Source: Hormiphora californensis
Lineage: Eukaryota > Ctenophora > Tentaculata > Cydippida > Pleurobrachiidae
Direction of reading: 5' to 3'
Length of the DNA stretch: 64,000 bases
Assembly (NCBI GenBank): GCA_020137815.1
Contig: CM035359.1
Coordinates: 4,094,532-4,158,531, forward strand
This document shows positions 22,421-35,289 of this stretch, in pieces. The stretch's first letter is position 1. Each line of letters starts with the position of its first letter. A program made the translations under genes and the position numbers. The notes under the pieces are model-generated. The model saw only the letters and a list, made by a program, of their open reading frames with translations. It ran no database searches and was not told the DNA's origin.

Positions 22421-25400
22421 ATAAATCCAAAACGTCTTTTTTTATTTTTTTTAAATGTTTTGTTTTTTTATACAATTATCTAGTTAATTAATCAATGCGT
22501 TGAAACTTATTAAAATAGAAAAATATGTTTCCATCCTAGTCAAATTTTTTAAAAAAATCAGGATCCTAGTCGGATTGAGATACTTTGACACTGGGCCCCT
22601 GAGCCGAAATTATCTCCCGATCTGCTTGAAATATCGACTTGAAACTTTGTAGGAATGCTCTTCAAGCATAAAAAATGATCAACAAAAAGTTAGAATAGTC
22701 AAAATTAAGTAATCAATGAGTTATAGGCATGCAAAAATGGACATTTCTGGTGCCCCTGAATTTTGCCCCCGGGCATTTGAAAAAACTGCCCCTGGGCAAT
22801 TTTAAAATTCAAATTGTGGCCACACTGTTTGACATATCGATCTAAAACTTTGTAGGCATGTTCTAGTGGTATAACTAAGAGTCACCACGGAGCCTGATTT
22901 TTGATTTTTTACTTAATTAATTAATTATAAGCAATTAAAATTTTAAAATTGCCCCCGCACTAACAAAAGTGGCCCAGGGGCACCTGAGTCGCAATTATCT
23001 CCCGATCTGCTTGAAATATCGACTTGAAACTTTGTAGGAATGCTCTTCAAGCATATAGAAAGGTCTACAAAAGGTGGGAATATTCAAAATTAAGTAATCA
23101 ATGAGTTATAAGCAATTAAAAAATGGACATTTTTATGGTGCCCCTGAGCATTGCCCCTGAGCATTTGAAAATATTTTCCGTTCTGCTATAAATATCGACT
23201 TGAAACTTTGTAGGAATGCTCTTCAAGCATATAGAAAGGTCTACAAAAAGTGGGAATATTCAAAATTAACTATCCAATTAATTATAAGCAATTAAAAAAA
23301 TGTGCAGTGGCAGTGCAGGGGCAAAAAAATAAAGCATATATATGGCGGGAAAATATTTTGGCGGGAAACCGAAAAATCCCAATAAGCCAAGAACGGGGTG
23401 GGGCCAAGGTCTGGCCCACTAGCTTTTGATCACCTCATCGAGCCCGATCGAACGCGAATAATGTCGACCTCCCACGACGACCTAAACCCGTAATCCCACG
23501 TGGTGCCAGCCAACCGCCAGCCAAACGGAAAAATCTAGTGATCCTCTATCAGCTGGTATCAAAATCTAAGCTCAAAGTGACCTGGAACTGGCATTATTAG
23601 TGCTAATTGGCGATAACGTCATAAATCACATAATTACGACTAATTAGTGAACCGGGGGTGGTAGAGACCTGTGGGATGGTACTTTGGACTTTTTATAGAG
23701 TCCCTAATCATATCAAATTTAAAATTCCAGGCCCAACTTCCCACAACCGACCCTACTATAATAAACAGGCCGCCGCGCATCAAAAAATATTTTAACAGCC
23801 TGAAGGTTGCTGTTTCGACGAATCTCCCAACTTCGGGTCGGACGAGGGGAAGCTTGCCTTTTGCGATCATATATACAAAGAATAGAAGATTTTCGGGGGG
23901 GGGGGGGGGGGGGCAAATTTCAGGCAGCGATTGCGGCCACATCGTTTGAGATATCGACCTGAAATTTTGTAGGCATGTTCTAGTAGTATAACTACGTGTC
24001 ATAACGTGGCCGGATTTTTGATTTTTTAATTAATTAATTAATTATAAGCTATCAAAATTTGCCCCTGCACATTGCCCCTGTACATTTCGATTTTTTGCCC
24101 CTGCACGTGTGCCCCTGCACACGGTTTATCTTCCGTTCTGCTTGAAATATCGACTTGAAACTTTGTAGGAATGTTCTTCAATCATAAAAAATGATATTCG
24201 AAAAGTGGGAGTATTGAAAATTAATTAATTAATTAGTTATAGGCATGCAAAAATGGACTTTTTTAGGGCCCCCTGCACTTTTTTTGAAAATGTGCAGGGG
24301 CAAATACCCCTGCACATTTTTTGCAATTTTGATATTCAAACTGTGGCCAAACTGTTTGTTTTTTCGAAATGAAACTTTGTATGCATGTTCTAGTAGTATA
24401 ACTACGCGTCATAAAAAGGCTGGATTTCTTATTTTTAATTTAACTAATTAATTATAAGTAATTAAAATTTTGCCCCTGCACCATCTTTCCCCTGCACCGC
24501 TGATTTCGACCCCCTGCACATTTCCTGAACAAGGCAACTAAAAATGGTATATTTTCTGTTCTGCTATAAACAACGACCTAAAATTTTGTAGTAATGTAGT
24601 TCATGCATATAGAAAGATTGACAAAAAGTGGGAATAGTCAAAATTAATTATCCAATTAATTATAAGTAATTAAAATTTTGCCCCTGCACAATTTTGTTTG
24701 CCCCTGCACAATTTTTGCAACTTTGATATTCAAACTGTGGCCACACCGTTTGAAATTTCGAAATGAAACTTTGTATGTATGTTCTAGTAGTATAAATACG
24801 AGTCATAACGGAGCCGGATTTTTGATTTTCTAATTAATAAATTAATAATAATCAATTAAAACTTTTGCCCCTGCACAGTTTTGGCAAATTTGATATTCAA
24901 ACTTTGAGCCTTTGTGAAAGTTTCATACAGTTGCTGGCGATAGACTCGATAGAGTTCGATTAATTTACCATGACAACGGAGTTGGTTACCATAGTAACCA
25001 GGGAATTCGTTGTAAAATAGTCCTTTCTTGCTATAAACAATATAGTTAACGTGTAGCACACGCCACAAAAGTTTTAAATTTAAGTTTTTGGGTGAAAAAT
25101 AAATGGACTTTAACAATCGAAAGAAAGTGTGCCATTAGATCCTGAACCGAGAAACGAATATTTGTCAAATCGAATTTTGTTTAATGCGCCCCCGGTTCCC
25201 ATTATTAAATATCGGACTGTATGTTAGCAACTTCGGGTCGGACGAGGGGAAGCTTGCCTTTTGCGAACATATATACAAAGAAAGGTCTTTTTTTCGGGGG
25301 GGGGGGGGCAAATTTCAGGCAGCGATTGCGGCCACATCGTTTGAGATATCGACCTGAAATTTTGTAGGCATGTTCTAGTAGTATAACTACGTGTCATAAC

Positions 25401-27999
25401 GTGGCCGGATTTTTGATTTTTTAATTAATTAATTAATTATAAGCTATCAAAATTTGCCCCTGCACATTGCCCCTGTACATTTCGATTTTTTGCCCCTGCA
25501 CGCGTGCCCCTGCACACGGTTTATCTTCCGTTCTGCTTGAAATATCGACTTGAAACTTTGTAGGAATGTTCTTCAATCATAAAAAATGATATTCGAAAAG
25601 TGGGAGTATTGAAAATTAATTAATTAATTAGTTATAGGCATGCAAAAATTGACTTTTTTAGGGCCCCCTGCACTTTTTTTGAAAATGTACAGGGGCAAAT
25701 ACCCCTGCACATTTTTTGCAATTTTGATATTCAAACTGTGGCCAAACTGTTTGTTTTTTCGAAATGAAACTTTGTATGCATGTTCTAGTAGTATAACTAC
25801 GAGTCATAAAAAGGCTGGATTTCTTATTTTTAATTTAACTAATTAATTATAAGTAATTAAAATTTTGCCCCTGCACCATCTTTCCCCTGCACCGCTGATT
25901 TCGACCCCCTGCACATTTCCTGAACAAGGCAACTAAAAATGGTATATTTTCTGTTCTGCTATAAATAACGACCTAAAATTTTGTAGTAATGTAGTTCATG
26001 CATATAGAAAGATCGACAAAAAGTGGGAATAGTCAAAATTAATTATCCAATTAATTATAAGTAATTAAAATTTTGCCCCTGCACAATTTTGTTTGCCCCT
26101 GCACAATTTTTGCAACTTTGATATTCAAACTGTGTCCAAACCGTTTGTTTTTTCGAAATGAAACTTTGTATGTATGTTCTAGTAGTATAAATACGAGTCA
26201 TAACGGAGCCGGATTTTTGATTTTCTAATTAATTAATTAATAATAATCAATTAAAACTTTTGCCCCTGCACCAATTTGCCACTACACAGTTTTGGCAAAT
26301 TTGATATTCAAACTTTGAGCCTTTGTGAAAGTAATGAAAAATATTTATTTCAGGTTATGATGAACAATAAGCTATAAAAATGCCCCTGACAACGGATTTG
26401 GTTACCATAGCAACCAGGGAATTTGCCGTAAAATAGCCCTTTCTTGCTATAAACTCCACCTTTAGTTCAAATTTGAGCACCTCTAAAACAAATAAGAGCA
26501 TTAACTTAATTAATTATTTATTAACGTGGTGAGATAGGAAATTGATTTTGTTCTGCTCCCACTAACTACAAGGGCATTTCACATTTTGGTGCCATTATTT
26601 TTGTCTCTATTTTTAATAGGATTTACAATTTTATTTTGGTATTAGACTAAATGTATGGGATTAGATCATTTGAGAAGTGGTGAAGATTTGAAATATGTTA
26701 GCAACTTGCCGGTTCGACAAACTAAACCCATATGATTCCAACTTCGGGTCGGACGAGGGGAAGCTTGCCTTTTGCGAACATTAAGAACAAAGAAAAGTCT
26801 TTTTTAGGGGGGGGGGGGGGCAAAAAACATGTCAACGATTGTGGCCACACCGTTTGAGATATCGACTTGAAACTTTGTAGGAATGTTCTTCAATCATAAA
26901 AGATGATGTTCGAAAAGTGGGAATAGTCAAAATTAATTAATTAGTTAGTTAGAGCCGTGCAAAAAATGGAATTTGGTGCAGGGGCAGGCAATGTGCAAGG
27001 GCAAATGGTTCAGGGGCTGCCCTTGCACCAAAATTGTGATCGAACTGTGTCCACACCGTTTGTAGTAGCATAACTACGAGTACTAGAAGAGCCGTATGAT
27101 TAATATATCAATTAGGTAATTAATTATAGGCAAATTAATTAAAATTTGCCCCTGCACAATTTGTGCAATTTTCCCCTGAACATTTGCCCCTGCACCATTT
27201 TGTTTGCCCCTGCACATTTTTTGCAACTTTGATATTCAAACTGTGGCCACACCGTTTGAAATTTCGAAATGAAACTTTGCATGTATGTTCTAGTAGTATA
27301 ACTACGAGTCATAACGGAGCCGGATTTTTGATTTTCTAATTAATTAATTAATTATAATCAATTAAAACTTTTGCCCCTGCACCAATTTGCCCCTGCACAG
27401 TTTTGGCAAATTTGATATTCAAACTTTGAGCCTTTGTGAAAGTAATGAAAATTATTTATTTCAGGTTATGATGAACAATAATTGCTATAAAAACGCCCCT
27501 TTTTGTTACACAAGCCTGTGCTTGGTATCGAAGACACCTCACACTCTGTCGCCGGGCGACCTTCGCGTGCACACGCTGGCAAGGGGTAACTTCGTAACCA
27601 AAGCCTGTGCATTGTGCATAATGAAATGGATAAATTTTCATCCAGTTGCTGGCGATAGAACTCGATAGAGTTCGATTGATTTACCATGACAACGGAGTTG
27701 GTTACCATACTAACCAGAGAATTCGTTGTAAAATAGTCCTTTCTTGCTATAAACTCGGCCTTTAGATAGAAAATTGATTTTATTCTACTCGCACTAATGC
27801 AAGGGCATTTCACAGTTTGGTGCCGTTATTTTTGTCTCTATTTTTAATAGGATTTTGGGATTAGACTGAAAGTATGGGATCATTTGAGAAGTAGTGAAGA
27901 TTTGAAACATGTTAGCAACTTGCCGGTTCGACAAACTAAACCCATATGATTCCAACTTCGGGTCGGACGAGGGGAAGCTTGCCTTTTGCGAACATATAT

Positions 28000-28650
28000 C
28001 TGAAAATAACTTTGAATTGTATCGGTGTCAAAGAATTTGTCTGAGACATTTGTCTCTGTAGAAACTGTAACTGTGTCCTAACTAGTGTGTCCTCCAAACT
28101 TATCAGATCCTAGTTTAATGAGTCGACAAGATGAAATGTATTCTGGGGGGTATACGATTAGTTGGTTGACTTGACTTGATACATAGGCATATATATCTGA
28201 TTGAATGCCTTTTTTCTGTACTCCATATATTGAGCTTGAAAACCAAAACAAGAAGATGTATAGTCATGCTTGACCCTCTCTCGCCGCTCTGGTTAGAAGA
28301 TATAAAACATAGAAGATATAGGCCAGAAGGCCTAAAGATCTGATACATGTTGACATCCCCTATCTTTCTATTATTGGGATCCAGCCATGAAGTAAACCCG
28401 GTTACAGTTGGTGATCAGTAGTTGTTTGTTCTCGGAATCATCAGACAAAGATTATATTGTACGTCTACTAAACCGAGACATTTAGAACTTTCCTGTCTCA
28501 GAGCGCCATCCAGACACTTAAGTGGCAAGCGAACTGCATTGTTCAGAATTAGACTTCTCTAAAGAGAGAGTCTCCCCTAGGAGTAAAAAAGACTGTATGG
28601 CGGTGCTCGGGTAAGGTTTTGTGGCGGTGGACAGATTTTACGTAAACTGT
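28000..28650. other. Unique-looking stretch, nothing supported
   Basis: Beyond the satellite edge no gene, RNA or inverted repeat is seen up to the weak candidate at 28658. Confidence 0.4.
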
Positions 28651-28657
28651 CATCGCC

Positions 28658-28735
28658 ATGTCTGTGATCTGGAAGTTATTTGTGGACAATGTCCTTCATG
28701 GTATTCACGTGGTCATTGTTGAACAAGAGATCACG
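28658..28735 (+). CDS. Weak candidate first exon, 26 codons
   Basis: ATG at 28658 opens 26 codons (MSVIWKLFVDNV...) before ACG/GTAGAT in phase 0. Unlike the others it is hydrophobic in part, and the donor is only moderate. Listed for completeness. Confidence 0.15.
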
Positions 28736-29013
28736 GTAGATACACAGAGAGAGAAAGAGAAAGAGAGAGAGGGAGAAAGAGGTGGATAGATAAAGAAGAA
28801 TGAGCGAGAGATCAGGGAGACAAACTACCATAGTATTGAAGAGAGATATGAGCACGTCATCTCATGGTTTTTGTCGTATAACAGAGGGACTCATGACAAA
28901 GAAGACCTGTTTAGACGGCACAATCAAGCCCGTATTATCAACTTCACATCTGCCACTAGTTGGTCACCTTCGTTTACTACTTGAGACCAGTTGAGTACTA
29001 GCTGCGCTGGTAT

Positions 29014-29054
29014 TTGTTGAGTAAGGGGGAAGAGTCTTCCCCCTTACTCAACAA
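29014..29054. repeat. 41-bp perfect hairpin
   Basis: TTGTTGAGTAAGGGGGAAGA followed by one G and its inverse. Confidence 0.8.
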
Positions 29055-29331
29055 GCTGGTATGCTAGTTAGTTTTAAAGTCGATATTTTCTATGAGCCAA
29101 TTAATGCTTTGAGATTCCGACAATGCTATGAATAGAACTGTTAGCAGTTTAACAAAAGTCGAAAAACTAAAATTTTGCTAATAGCTTCCTTCTTCGTCCT
29201 GTACCTATAAGACGTATTGAGATTCATTTCTTATCTATATCTCTCTCTCTACTTATATTCCTTCTCCAGTATTCAAGTTCTGAGAAAAGGACGTCTACTG
29301 AAGGTATCTCCTTTTCAATATCTTCCTTCCT

Positions 29332-29552
<221 letters not shown>

Positions 29553-29690
29553 ACTAAATCTCTGACGCAATATCTGCCCACTCTATTCTAACTAGTTCAA
29601 GTTTACAGTTCCCCTTTAGCTCTATACTCCAGTCGGTACTTCGATCATTCGGTTGTTCAGCTCTTCTTGTTCAGCTCAATTCGAACTTGG

Positions 29691-29715
29691 CTGTCAGAGC
29701 ATTGGCCGCTGACAG
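29691..29715. mobile_element. Remnant of CTGTCAG MITE family
   Basis: CTGTCAGAGCATTGGCC followed by GCTGACAG, the two ends of the family brought together in 25 bp. Confidence 0.35.
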
Positions 29716-30193
29716 CATGATCTCCCATTTGAAGCAGTGATCTCGCATGACCTGATCCCGTTTTAGGGTCAAATGATTTCTCGTTGTATTCCTCGCCAGA
29801 TCTATAACTTGAGTTATCTTCAAGCTCTGATTTATCTAAATCATGAGAACTTAGGATGACGACTGTTGTCGGACCTATAGGTATCAGAGTTGACTATTGG
29901 TAGATCATATAAGTAATCTATATTGGTACATTGTTTAAGATCTCTACCACCTGCAGTGCTCTGTATTGTAAGATTTGCCATGAGGAATTTGATTGACTTT
30001 ACACTAGTTAATCAACCCGATATATAATGCTTGGTTATACTTCTTGTATTGTGTCGCCGTGACTTACCCCCTCAAAGCGACATATCTAGATCACATTGTA
30101 CTAAATCAACATGTAATTTGTTATAGCATAAGCAACTTTATAACTACGTCCCAAGACTGCAGTTGGCTGGCGGCTACTATAAAAACAACAACA

Positions 30194-30211
30194 ATGATCA
30201 AATCCGACACG
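30194..30211 (+). CDS. Possible micro first exon (MIKSDT), phase-0 donor
   Basis: ATG and five further codons precede a good donor (ACG/GTAAGA) in phase 0. The frame stays open about 150 bp upstream without another ATG. Six codons are weak evidence alone. It is listed because phase, strand and donor match the longer candidates. Confidence 0.25.
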
Positions 30212-30471
30212 GTAAGATATTACACCTCTACTACTCGTTGATTTAACACCTTCATAGTGCCTAGTCAACTTTTACTTGATTATGTTTACATTAGTTGCAT
30301 TACTGTGGCTCTGCGCAGATTTCATCAAATAAGATAAAATCAGCTGTAAGAAGGATACAAATTGTGTGCACACATGTTTATTTTGTTGGAGTTGGTACTT
30401 TTAGTCGTCACAAGGACTGAAGAGGATCAAACATTCCTCATTTCTCATGATTGACAGCCTAATATTACGCT

Positions 30472-30665
30472 CCAGTTACAAAATTGGAACCTGGCATCAG
30501 TTTCCACTGCACAGCTGGGACACTCCTGGTGAACCATGCTATGCGCAACATTTTCGATCACGTGATCGATGTGAATTGCATTGAAAGTAGCGTGTCAGCA
30601 CTCCAAAAAGAACCTGACATAAGTTTCCACTGGAAACTGATATCAGGTTCCAATTTTGTAACTGG
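30472..30665. mobile_element. 194-bp inverted-repeat element
   Basis: Ends CCAGTTACAAAATTGGAACC and its exact inverse. The interior has further copies of CAGTTTCCACT and AAGTTTCCACTGGAAACT. No clear target duplication. Confidence 0.65.
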
Positions 30666-31261
30666 TCCCTTATATATCTTTCTGTTCATCGCCAGCATCA
30701 TTTTAGCGGCTCGAAAACGGTAAGAATTGAAGCATATAATTTTCTTCACTTTTGTAAGCCTATGCACGGGTTCGTATTCAGCGGGTCAAAATAAGTTGGT
30801 TACTTGACCGGAATTTGCTTTCCACAAAATAGTGAGTCAACCACTTAACTTTTTGTGAGAGATTCGTTCCCATGCTGCTATAGTTGGAATCCAAATTTCT
30901 AAGCATAAAATATGTCATAAAGGTCACTTCCGGAAAATAAGTTTTGTTAGTTAAGAATCAAATAAGTTGAGGCGCCCCTCGGTAAATCGATTGGGGAGTC
31001 TCCCGGGGACGGCAATATCAACCGGCTATATTGACAGCCTGTTACAATTTAGAATGTAAACAGTTTTATATCCGTTCATGGTTTAGTCGACCACGTTCAG
31101 TCTCATGTGTATGTTTACATTTCATATATACGGTACTAATGGTGTCAGTATACTCATCTGCACGGTAGTTCACTATTAATATTACCGAGCTATGTCGACC
31201 TACACGGTGTAGCTCTTTGGAAACCATTTGGTTACTGATCGCTATTTGTAGCTGTCATTCG

Positions 31262-31412
31262 GTGTTGGGTTACTATTAAAATACTATTTGTATACAAATA
31301 GTAGTAGCTATAGCTAGCTATCAATCGATGCATTAGGGTACTATTAAAATACTATTTGTAGCTACATCAATCGATGCATTGGGGTACTATTAAAATACTA
31401 TTTGTAACTGGC
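31262..31412. repeat. Three copies of a TACTATTAAAATACTATTTG repeat
   Basis: Three units separated by ATCAATCGATGCATT. The first carries a palindrome (ATACTATTTGTATACAAATAGTA). Confidence 0.75.
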
Positions 31413-31646
31413 TAAAACTGCTCAGAAAATCCAAACGGTGATATATTTCCGGATGCCTATACACATCATCCGTTAAGTGTTAATCTATAGCTACTTATAT
31501 TAATCAATTTACCGCTCTTATTTTCTCTTGTCGTCTTCCAGTTTCCATGGCTGCATCTTACTGGCTTCCTGTATACATCATAATATATATTCTCTTGACC
31601 AGGCTTGGCAGTCTTAACCAAAATATTAGATTTCGTTCTCAGCTGT

Positions 31647-32420
31647 AGACTTTAAGGGTTATCACCTGGCTTTATCACGCGCACCAAAATGATCACCGGA
31701 TATTAAGCATACAAAATTGGCCTCAATGAGTTTATAGCCTGAAAATGAAATTTATTGCCGGCATTTACTTCAAATGGGTTCATACAATTTTGTTGAAATT
31801 GTTTCAAACCGCTCAGTCGACCATTTTTTAGATAGAAAATTATAAATCATCTCGGAAATATTTTAAGTATGAAATAATAATTGAGGTGAAACCTCAAATT
31901 TGAGTCTCCGGGTTCTTTGATATTACATGTGCATGTATGACATTCTGCTTTCAAGACATCGGTTTACCTCTCTTTTCATCTTGTGAACAGCTCTCGAAAT
32001 GTTCCTACTGCTTCATTAGAGATGAAAATCGGAAATTTGCCAAACTTATCTATGTGCCCAATTACGACTTTGACTTTCCCCAGCATGGGTGTACGAAGCT
32101 TTTTTTGGAAACCTGTTTGTTTGAAAACAAGTGGGAAATTCCTGTTGTCTAAGTCATATCATAGACTTGTTACCATAGCTAATGATCAAGTTAGATTTGT
32201 CGGGGGTTTTGAGAGACATTTGCTCCTCACTCAACGATTTCTGTATTGCAAAAATAATTTATAAAAACAACTCTTCAAGCGCTCGGGCTATTTCCCCTTA
32301 CTCTGAACTTTTTCGCAATTAAGCAAAAAACGGAGTAGGAACAATGTCTTCTAGAAACCCCCCCAAAATCGACCTCTGAATCGAATATTAAAATTAGGTC
32401 CCAGTCTTTATGACAATACT
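31647..32420. mobile_element. Old copy of TTAA foldback family
   Basis: TTAAGGGTTATCACCTGG at the left, then segments such as TGCTTCATTAGAGATGAAAA and TTGAGAGACATTTGCTCC matching the left arm at 53185-53800. After a turn near 32290, a partial inverse arm holds TTTTTCGCAATTAAGCAAAA. Diverged and truncated at the right. Confidence 0.6.
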
Positions 32421-34372
32421 GTCTTGAAATTGCAGAAAGTGACAGTATTGGATTCTCTTTTCAACAAACGAAGGTTTCAAGATATATCTTTAACAATTTT
32501 GGCGGAATTATTTTTTGGCGTCCACAGTTCATGCTGCAACTATTCAGTTTTCTTCCTAGAACATGGAAATATTACTCGTGCAAGGCTGAGCGTAAACCTT
32601 CTATGCGAAAAGCCTTAAAAATCTTACGTGTTGCTTTACTTAATATCAATTCAAGAATTAATGTTTCTCCAAAAAAGTGTCCGGAAAAATTCACATTTAA
32701 ATTAAAATTAGCCACTTTACTACTCGCTTACAAAAATCAGAATTCTATGGCTAAAATTCTTTTCAGTTTAGTATTTGTATGGCACACGGGTAAGCAGGTA
32801 GGTCATCGTGTCACGGGCCAGGTACCCTAAGGTTCATTAATAAAATCTCAAGTTTCTCTGTACTTTCTAATATAAGCTTACCTCAACCAGTCCAGAAAGA
32901 CCATGGCCCCCTTTACGATTGTGTACAGTATGGAACAGTTGCAAGGAAGTATGTTCCGGCGTACTTTCCAGACATCGCATTCCAAAGTTTGTGATTAAAA
33001 TTACCCCAGTTTGGAACCAAATCGCTATGAAGGCTGCTCAGTCTATCCATTTTCTCTTATCTAAATTCTCTGCCCTCATCTTCTCATGGGTTCTACATTC
33101 CCCCATTTATCTAATTTCGCTATTAATCTCTCGTCCTTCTCTCTTACTCTCTCTCTTCTTCTCTCTCCTCTTCTCTCTCTTCTCTCTCCTCTCTCTCTAT
33201 CCTATCTCTAACTTCTCGACACCACTCCCTCTGCCTTTAACATGCCCTCTTATCCCAAATTGATCTTTCTACTTTTCAAATTTTCCGTATTTCGTCCCAT
33301 TAAATAAGCTGCTGGCCGACTGGTCAAACCTAACGTTTTGCACTGTATAATGAGTGTAACTGAGTGGATAGTACATTGCATTTTCGGCGGTCTTACGGGC
33401 CCCTAGAGCTGTCATACACTCTGACTTTGGGTAACAAGCTTGACTGACCTAGTTGAGGTTTTAATTCGTTTTGCCGGATCTTGGCCACTTCCTCTACAGA
33501 CTGCTTGCTATGTTCGCACATGTACCTCCGTCATAATGTTCCACAACTTGTCATTCATTTTATCATAATCTATATCTTATGGACGTCCGAAGCACTCAAT
33601 TTCATTTTATATATACAACTTAATGGATCAGCAACATTTTTGTATTAGTCGATAGTGACAACTACATGACAGTTTCTTAGCATTAAACATAATCTACAGT
33701 ATTCTTACTAAACCTTCTCTTTCCACTACTCCTCTCTAATCTCTCTCTCTCTCCCTGTCCTAGCAAATTTTCTAGCAAAATAAACAGTAAGTGCACACAC
33801 GTTTCATCCGGCAAGTAAATGCAGTCGGCGATGAAATTGACATGGGTCGTTAAACTTGTCAGTGCAATAATTAACTAAGCGTGACGTATGGAATAATTTC
33901 AGTAAGTTTCAGAACAACAAAACAGAATATACTGAGTTTTTATTTTTGCAACAATTGTGTCGTCAAATGAGTGGGCTCTAGAATTGTCCTATAAAAATAA
34001 AATATAGCACCGTCTATCTTCTATCTTGTATTATATTCACTCAACTTTATTTAGGCTATCGATATATTATATTTTGAATGGTTCAATAAGAATCCTGATT
34101 AAACCATTCAAAATATTCATCGCACACTTTTCTACTTGGTGGGAAATGATAGAGCGGCACTTCATCATATTAGACTCCAGCTGTACTCCCACTAGGGGCT
34201 CTTCATGAAGGTAGCTCCAATTTGGAAAAGTCTCACGGAAGACACTTTCAGCGAACTTTCAGAACCTTCCAGAACTACTTATATGCAACATCTGATTAAC
34301 CATGTGAAACTGCAAAACTTAGTAAAGACTCCTAAGTGGTCGAACTTGATATAAATATATATAGGAGAACGC
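32420..34372. other. No supported gene; weak CT-rich parts
   Basis: CTCTCTT-type stretches at about 33120-33210 and 33720-33760. Open frames lack splice or family support. Confidence 0.45.
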
Positions 34373-34481
34373 CAGGAACCGACTGAATCACGAAATATTG
34401 GTCCCTGATTGGCTGATAACCAGTCACGCGACCTAAATAACGAGTTCTGGTTGGTTGTTTACTTGTGTTGGTCGGTTCCTG
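34373..34481. mobile_element. MITE family CAGGAACCGACCGAA, copy 3
   Basis: Complete ends CAGGAACCGACTGAA and GGTCGGTTCCTG. Flanks GAGAACGC (34365-34372) and GAGAATGG (34482-34489) agree at 6 of 8 bases. Confidence 0.75.
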
Positions 34482-34944
34482 GAGAATGGCTCCTTAGTCT
34501 AAATTGCACATGTTCCCACACCTTTTAGATGCCGCCACAGCATACAAGAAATTATCGTCCACTCACGTTTTCCCAAAATTTGGATTATCTGTCTGCCAGT
34601 CTGCTTGTAGGATCTAACAATTATACATGGTGAATATACAATATACCTTACTTCTGTTACCTTTCTATTATATATATCGTTTGTCGGCTACTGATCGTCC
34701 GATCGGGATATCGCTTGCTGCAACTCCCCATATATAATTTGTATTCACTCCCCATAGTTGTTTTCAGTCTCACAACTATGCTGTATGCGGATTTCCCTGA
34801 AATGCTCTTCACGATTTCAGTTCAATTGAACACCTTGCCAAGTTACACTTTATCGTCTAATCTGCCATTTATGCATAGAACCCTTTGTCAGAATAATGAA
34901 TATATCACGGCTTTTATCGTCTCCAACTTTTTGTGTTAGAACAG

Positions 34945-34952
34945 TATAAAAA
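34945..34952 (+). promoter_or_regulatory. TATA-like box before 34986 exon
   Basis: TATAAAAA lies 34 bp from its last base to the ATG. A transcript from it would have a leader of only a few bases, so it may not be the real promoter. Confidence 0.25.
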
Positions 34953-34985
34953 GCTGGAGAGAGAGGAGTCGGTATCCACAGCTTG

Positions 34986-35105
34986 ATGTCGAGTTCACCG
35001 GACCCCGCAGGGTACGGGATGGAGGTAATTAGTGATCGTCGTGGAGGGGAAGGATCGGGAGCTAGATATGATGATGATGATGATGATTCGAGTGACCCAC
35101 CTCAG
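34986..35105 (+). CDS. Candidate alternative first exon, 40 codons, phase-0 donor
   Basis: ATG at 34986 opens 40 codons (starts MSSSPDPAGYGMEV) with a run of six Asp and an SSDPPQ end, followed by the donor GTATAT in phase 0. A TATA-like TATAAAAA lies at 34945-34952, about 40 bp before the ATG, which would leave a very short 5' UTR. The product is acidic and hydrophilic. Phase and strand match K2P exon 2. The assignment to the channel is inference. Confidence 0.5.
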
Positions 35106-35289
35106 GTATATAAAATATTTGTTTTCATTGAAGGTGAGATATAATCATAATTCTGCTTCTTTTGTCTTATATAGCGGCGAGATTATTCTGTTCTCCTTTG
35201 GACACAATGTCATGATCCCTTTGTCTTTTTCACAGTTTTTTAAGCTTGAAGGGGGCCAAACTTTTCTCAATCCTCTTGGAATTTGTGAT

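Larger units (their letters stand above)
21741..22595. mobile_element. 855-bp element inserted in one satellite unit, 8-bp target duplication
   Basis: Ends CCCAGTGTCAAAGT and ACTTTGACACTGGG are perfect inverted repeats. CCCCTGAG is present before (21733-21740) and after (22596-22603), and other satellite units show the empty site with a single CCCCTGAG. No transposase frame is present. It carries two tRNA-like sequences (21985 and 22349). An 8-bp duplication fits a hAT-type MITE (inference). Confidence 0.85.
12395..27995. repeat. Satellite-like array, about 15.6 kb, of units near 1.5 kb
   Basis: A module beginning ATTATTAGTGCTAATTGGCG starts at 12395, 16732, 19673, 21203 and 23593. The 19673-21203 step is 1530 bp, and the 21203-23593 step is 1527 bp once the 863 bp due to an insertion are removed. 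Within units a motif with ATATCGACTTGAAACTTTGT recurs about every 150-200 bp between TTGCCCCTGCAC-rich and AATTAATTAATTATA-rich parts. Each unit has a long G run. Other modules (13900-15310, and the block at 13620, 17950 and 27500) are inserted or shared. All open frames here are short, recur with the units and lack splice or family evidence. Confidence 0.9.

Noticed and set aside
12395-27995. Recurring 60-120 codon frames in the satellite
   Set aside because: They recur with the repeat unit on both strands, run through G or C homopolymers (poly-Gly and poly-Pro) and have no family resemblance.
30178-30185. TATAAAAA as promoter for the 30194 micro-exon
   Set aside because: It ends 8 bp before the ATG, too close to direct a transcript that includes it.
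31553-31576. Further phase-0 ATG segment (MAASYWLP before GTATAC)
   Set aside because: The donor is poor (CCT/GTATAC). With many ATGs in 50 kb such matches arise by chance. The same applies to 28800 and 40747.
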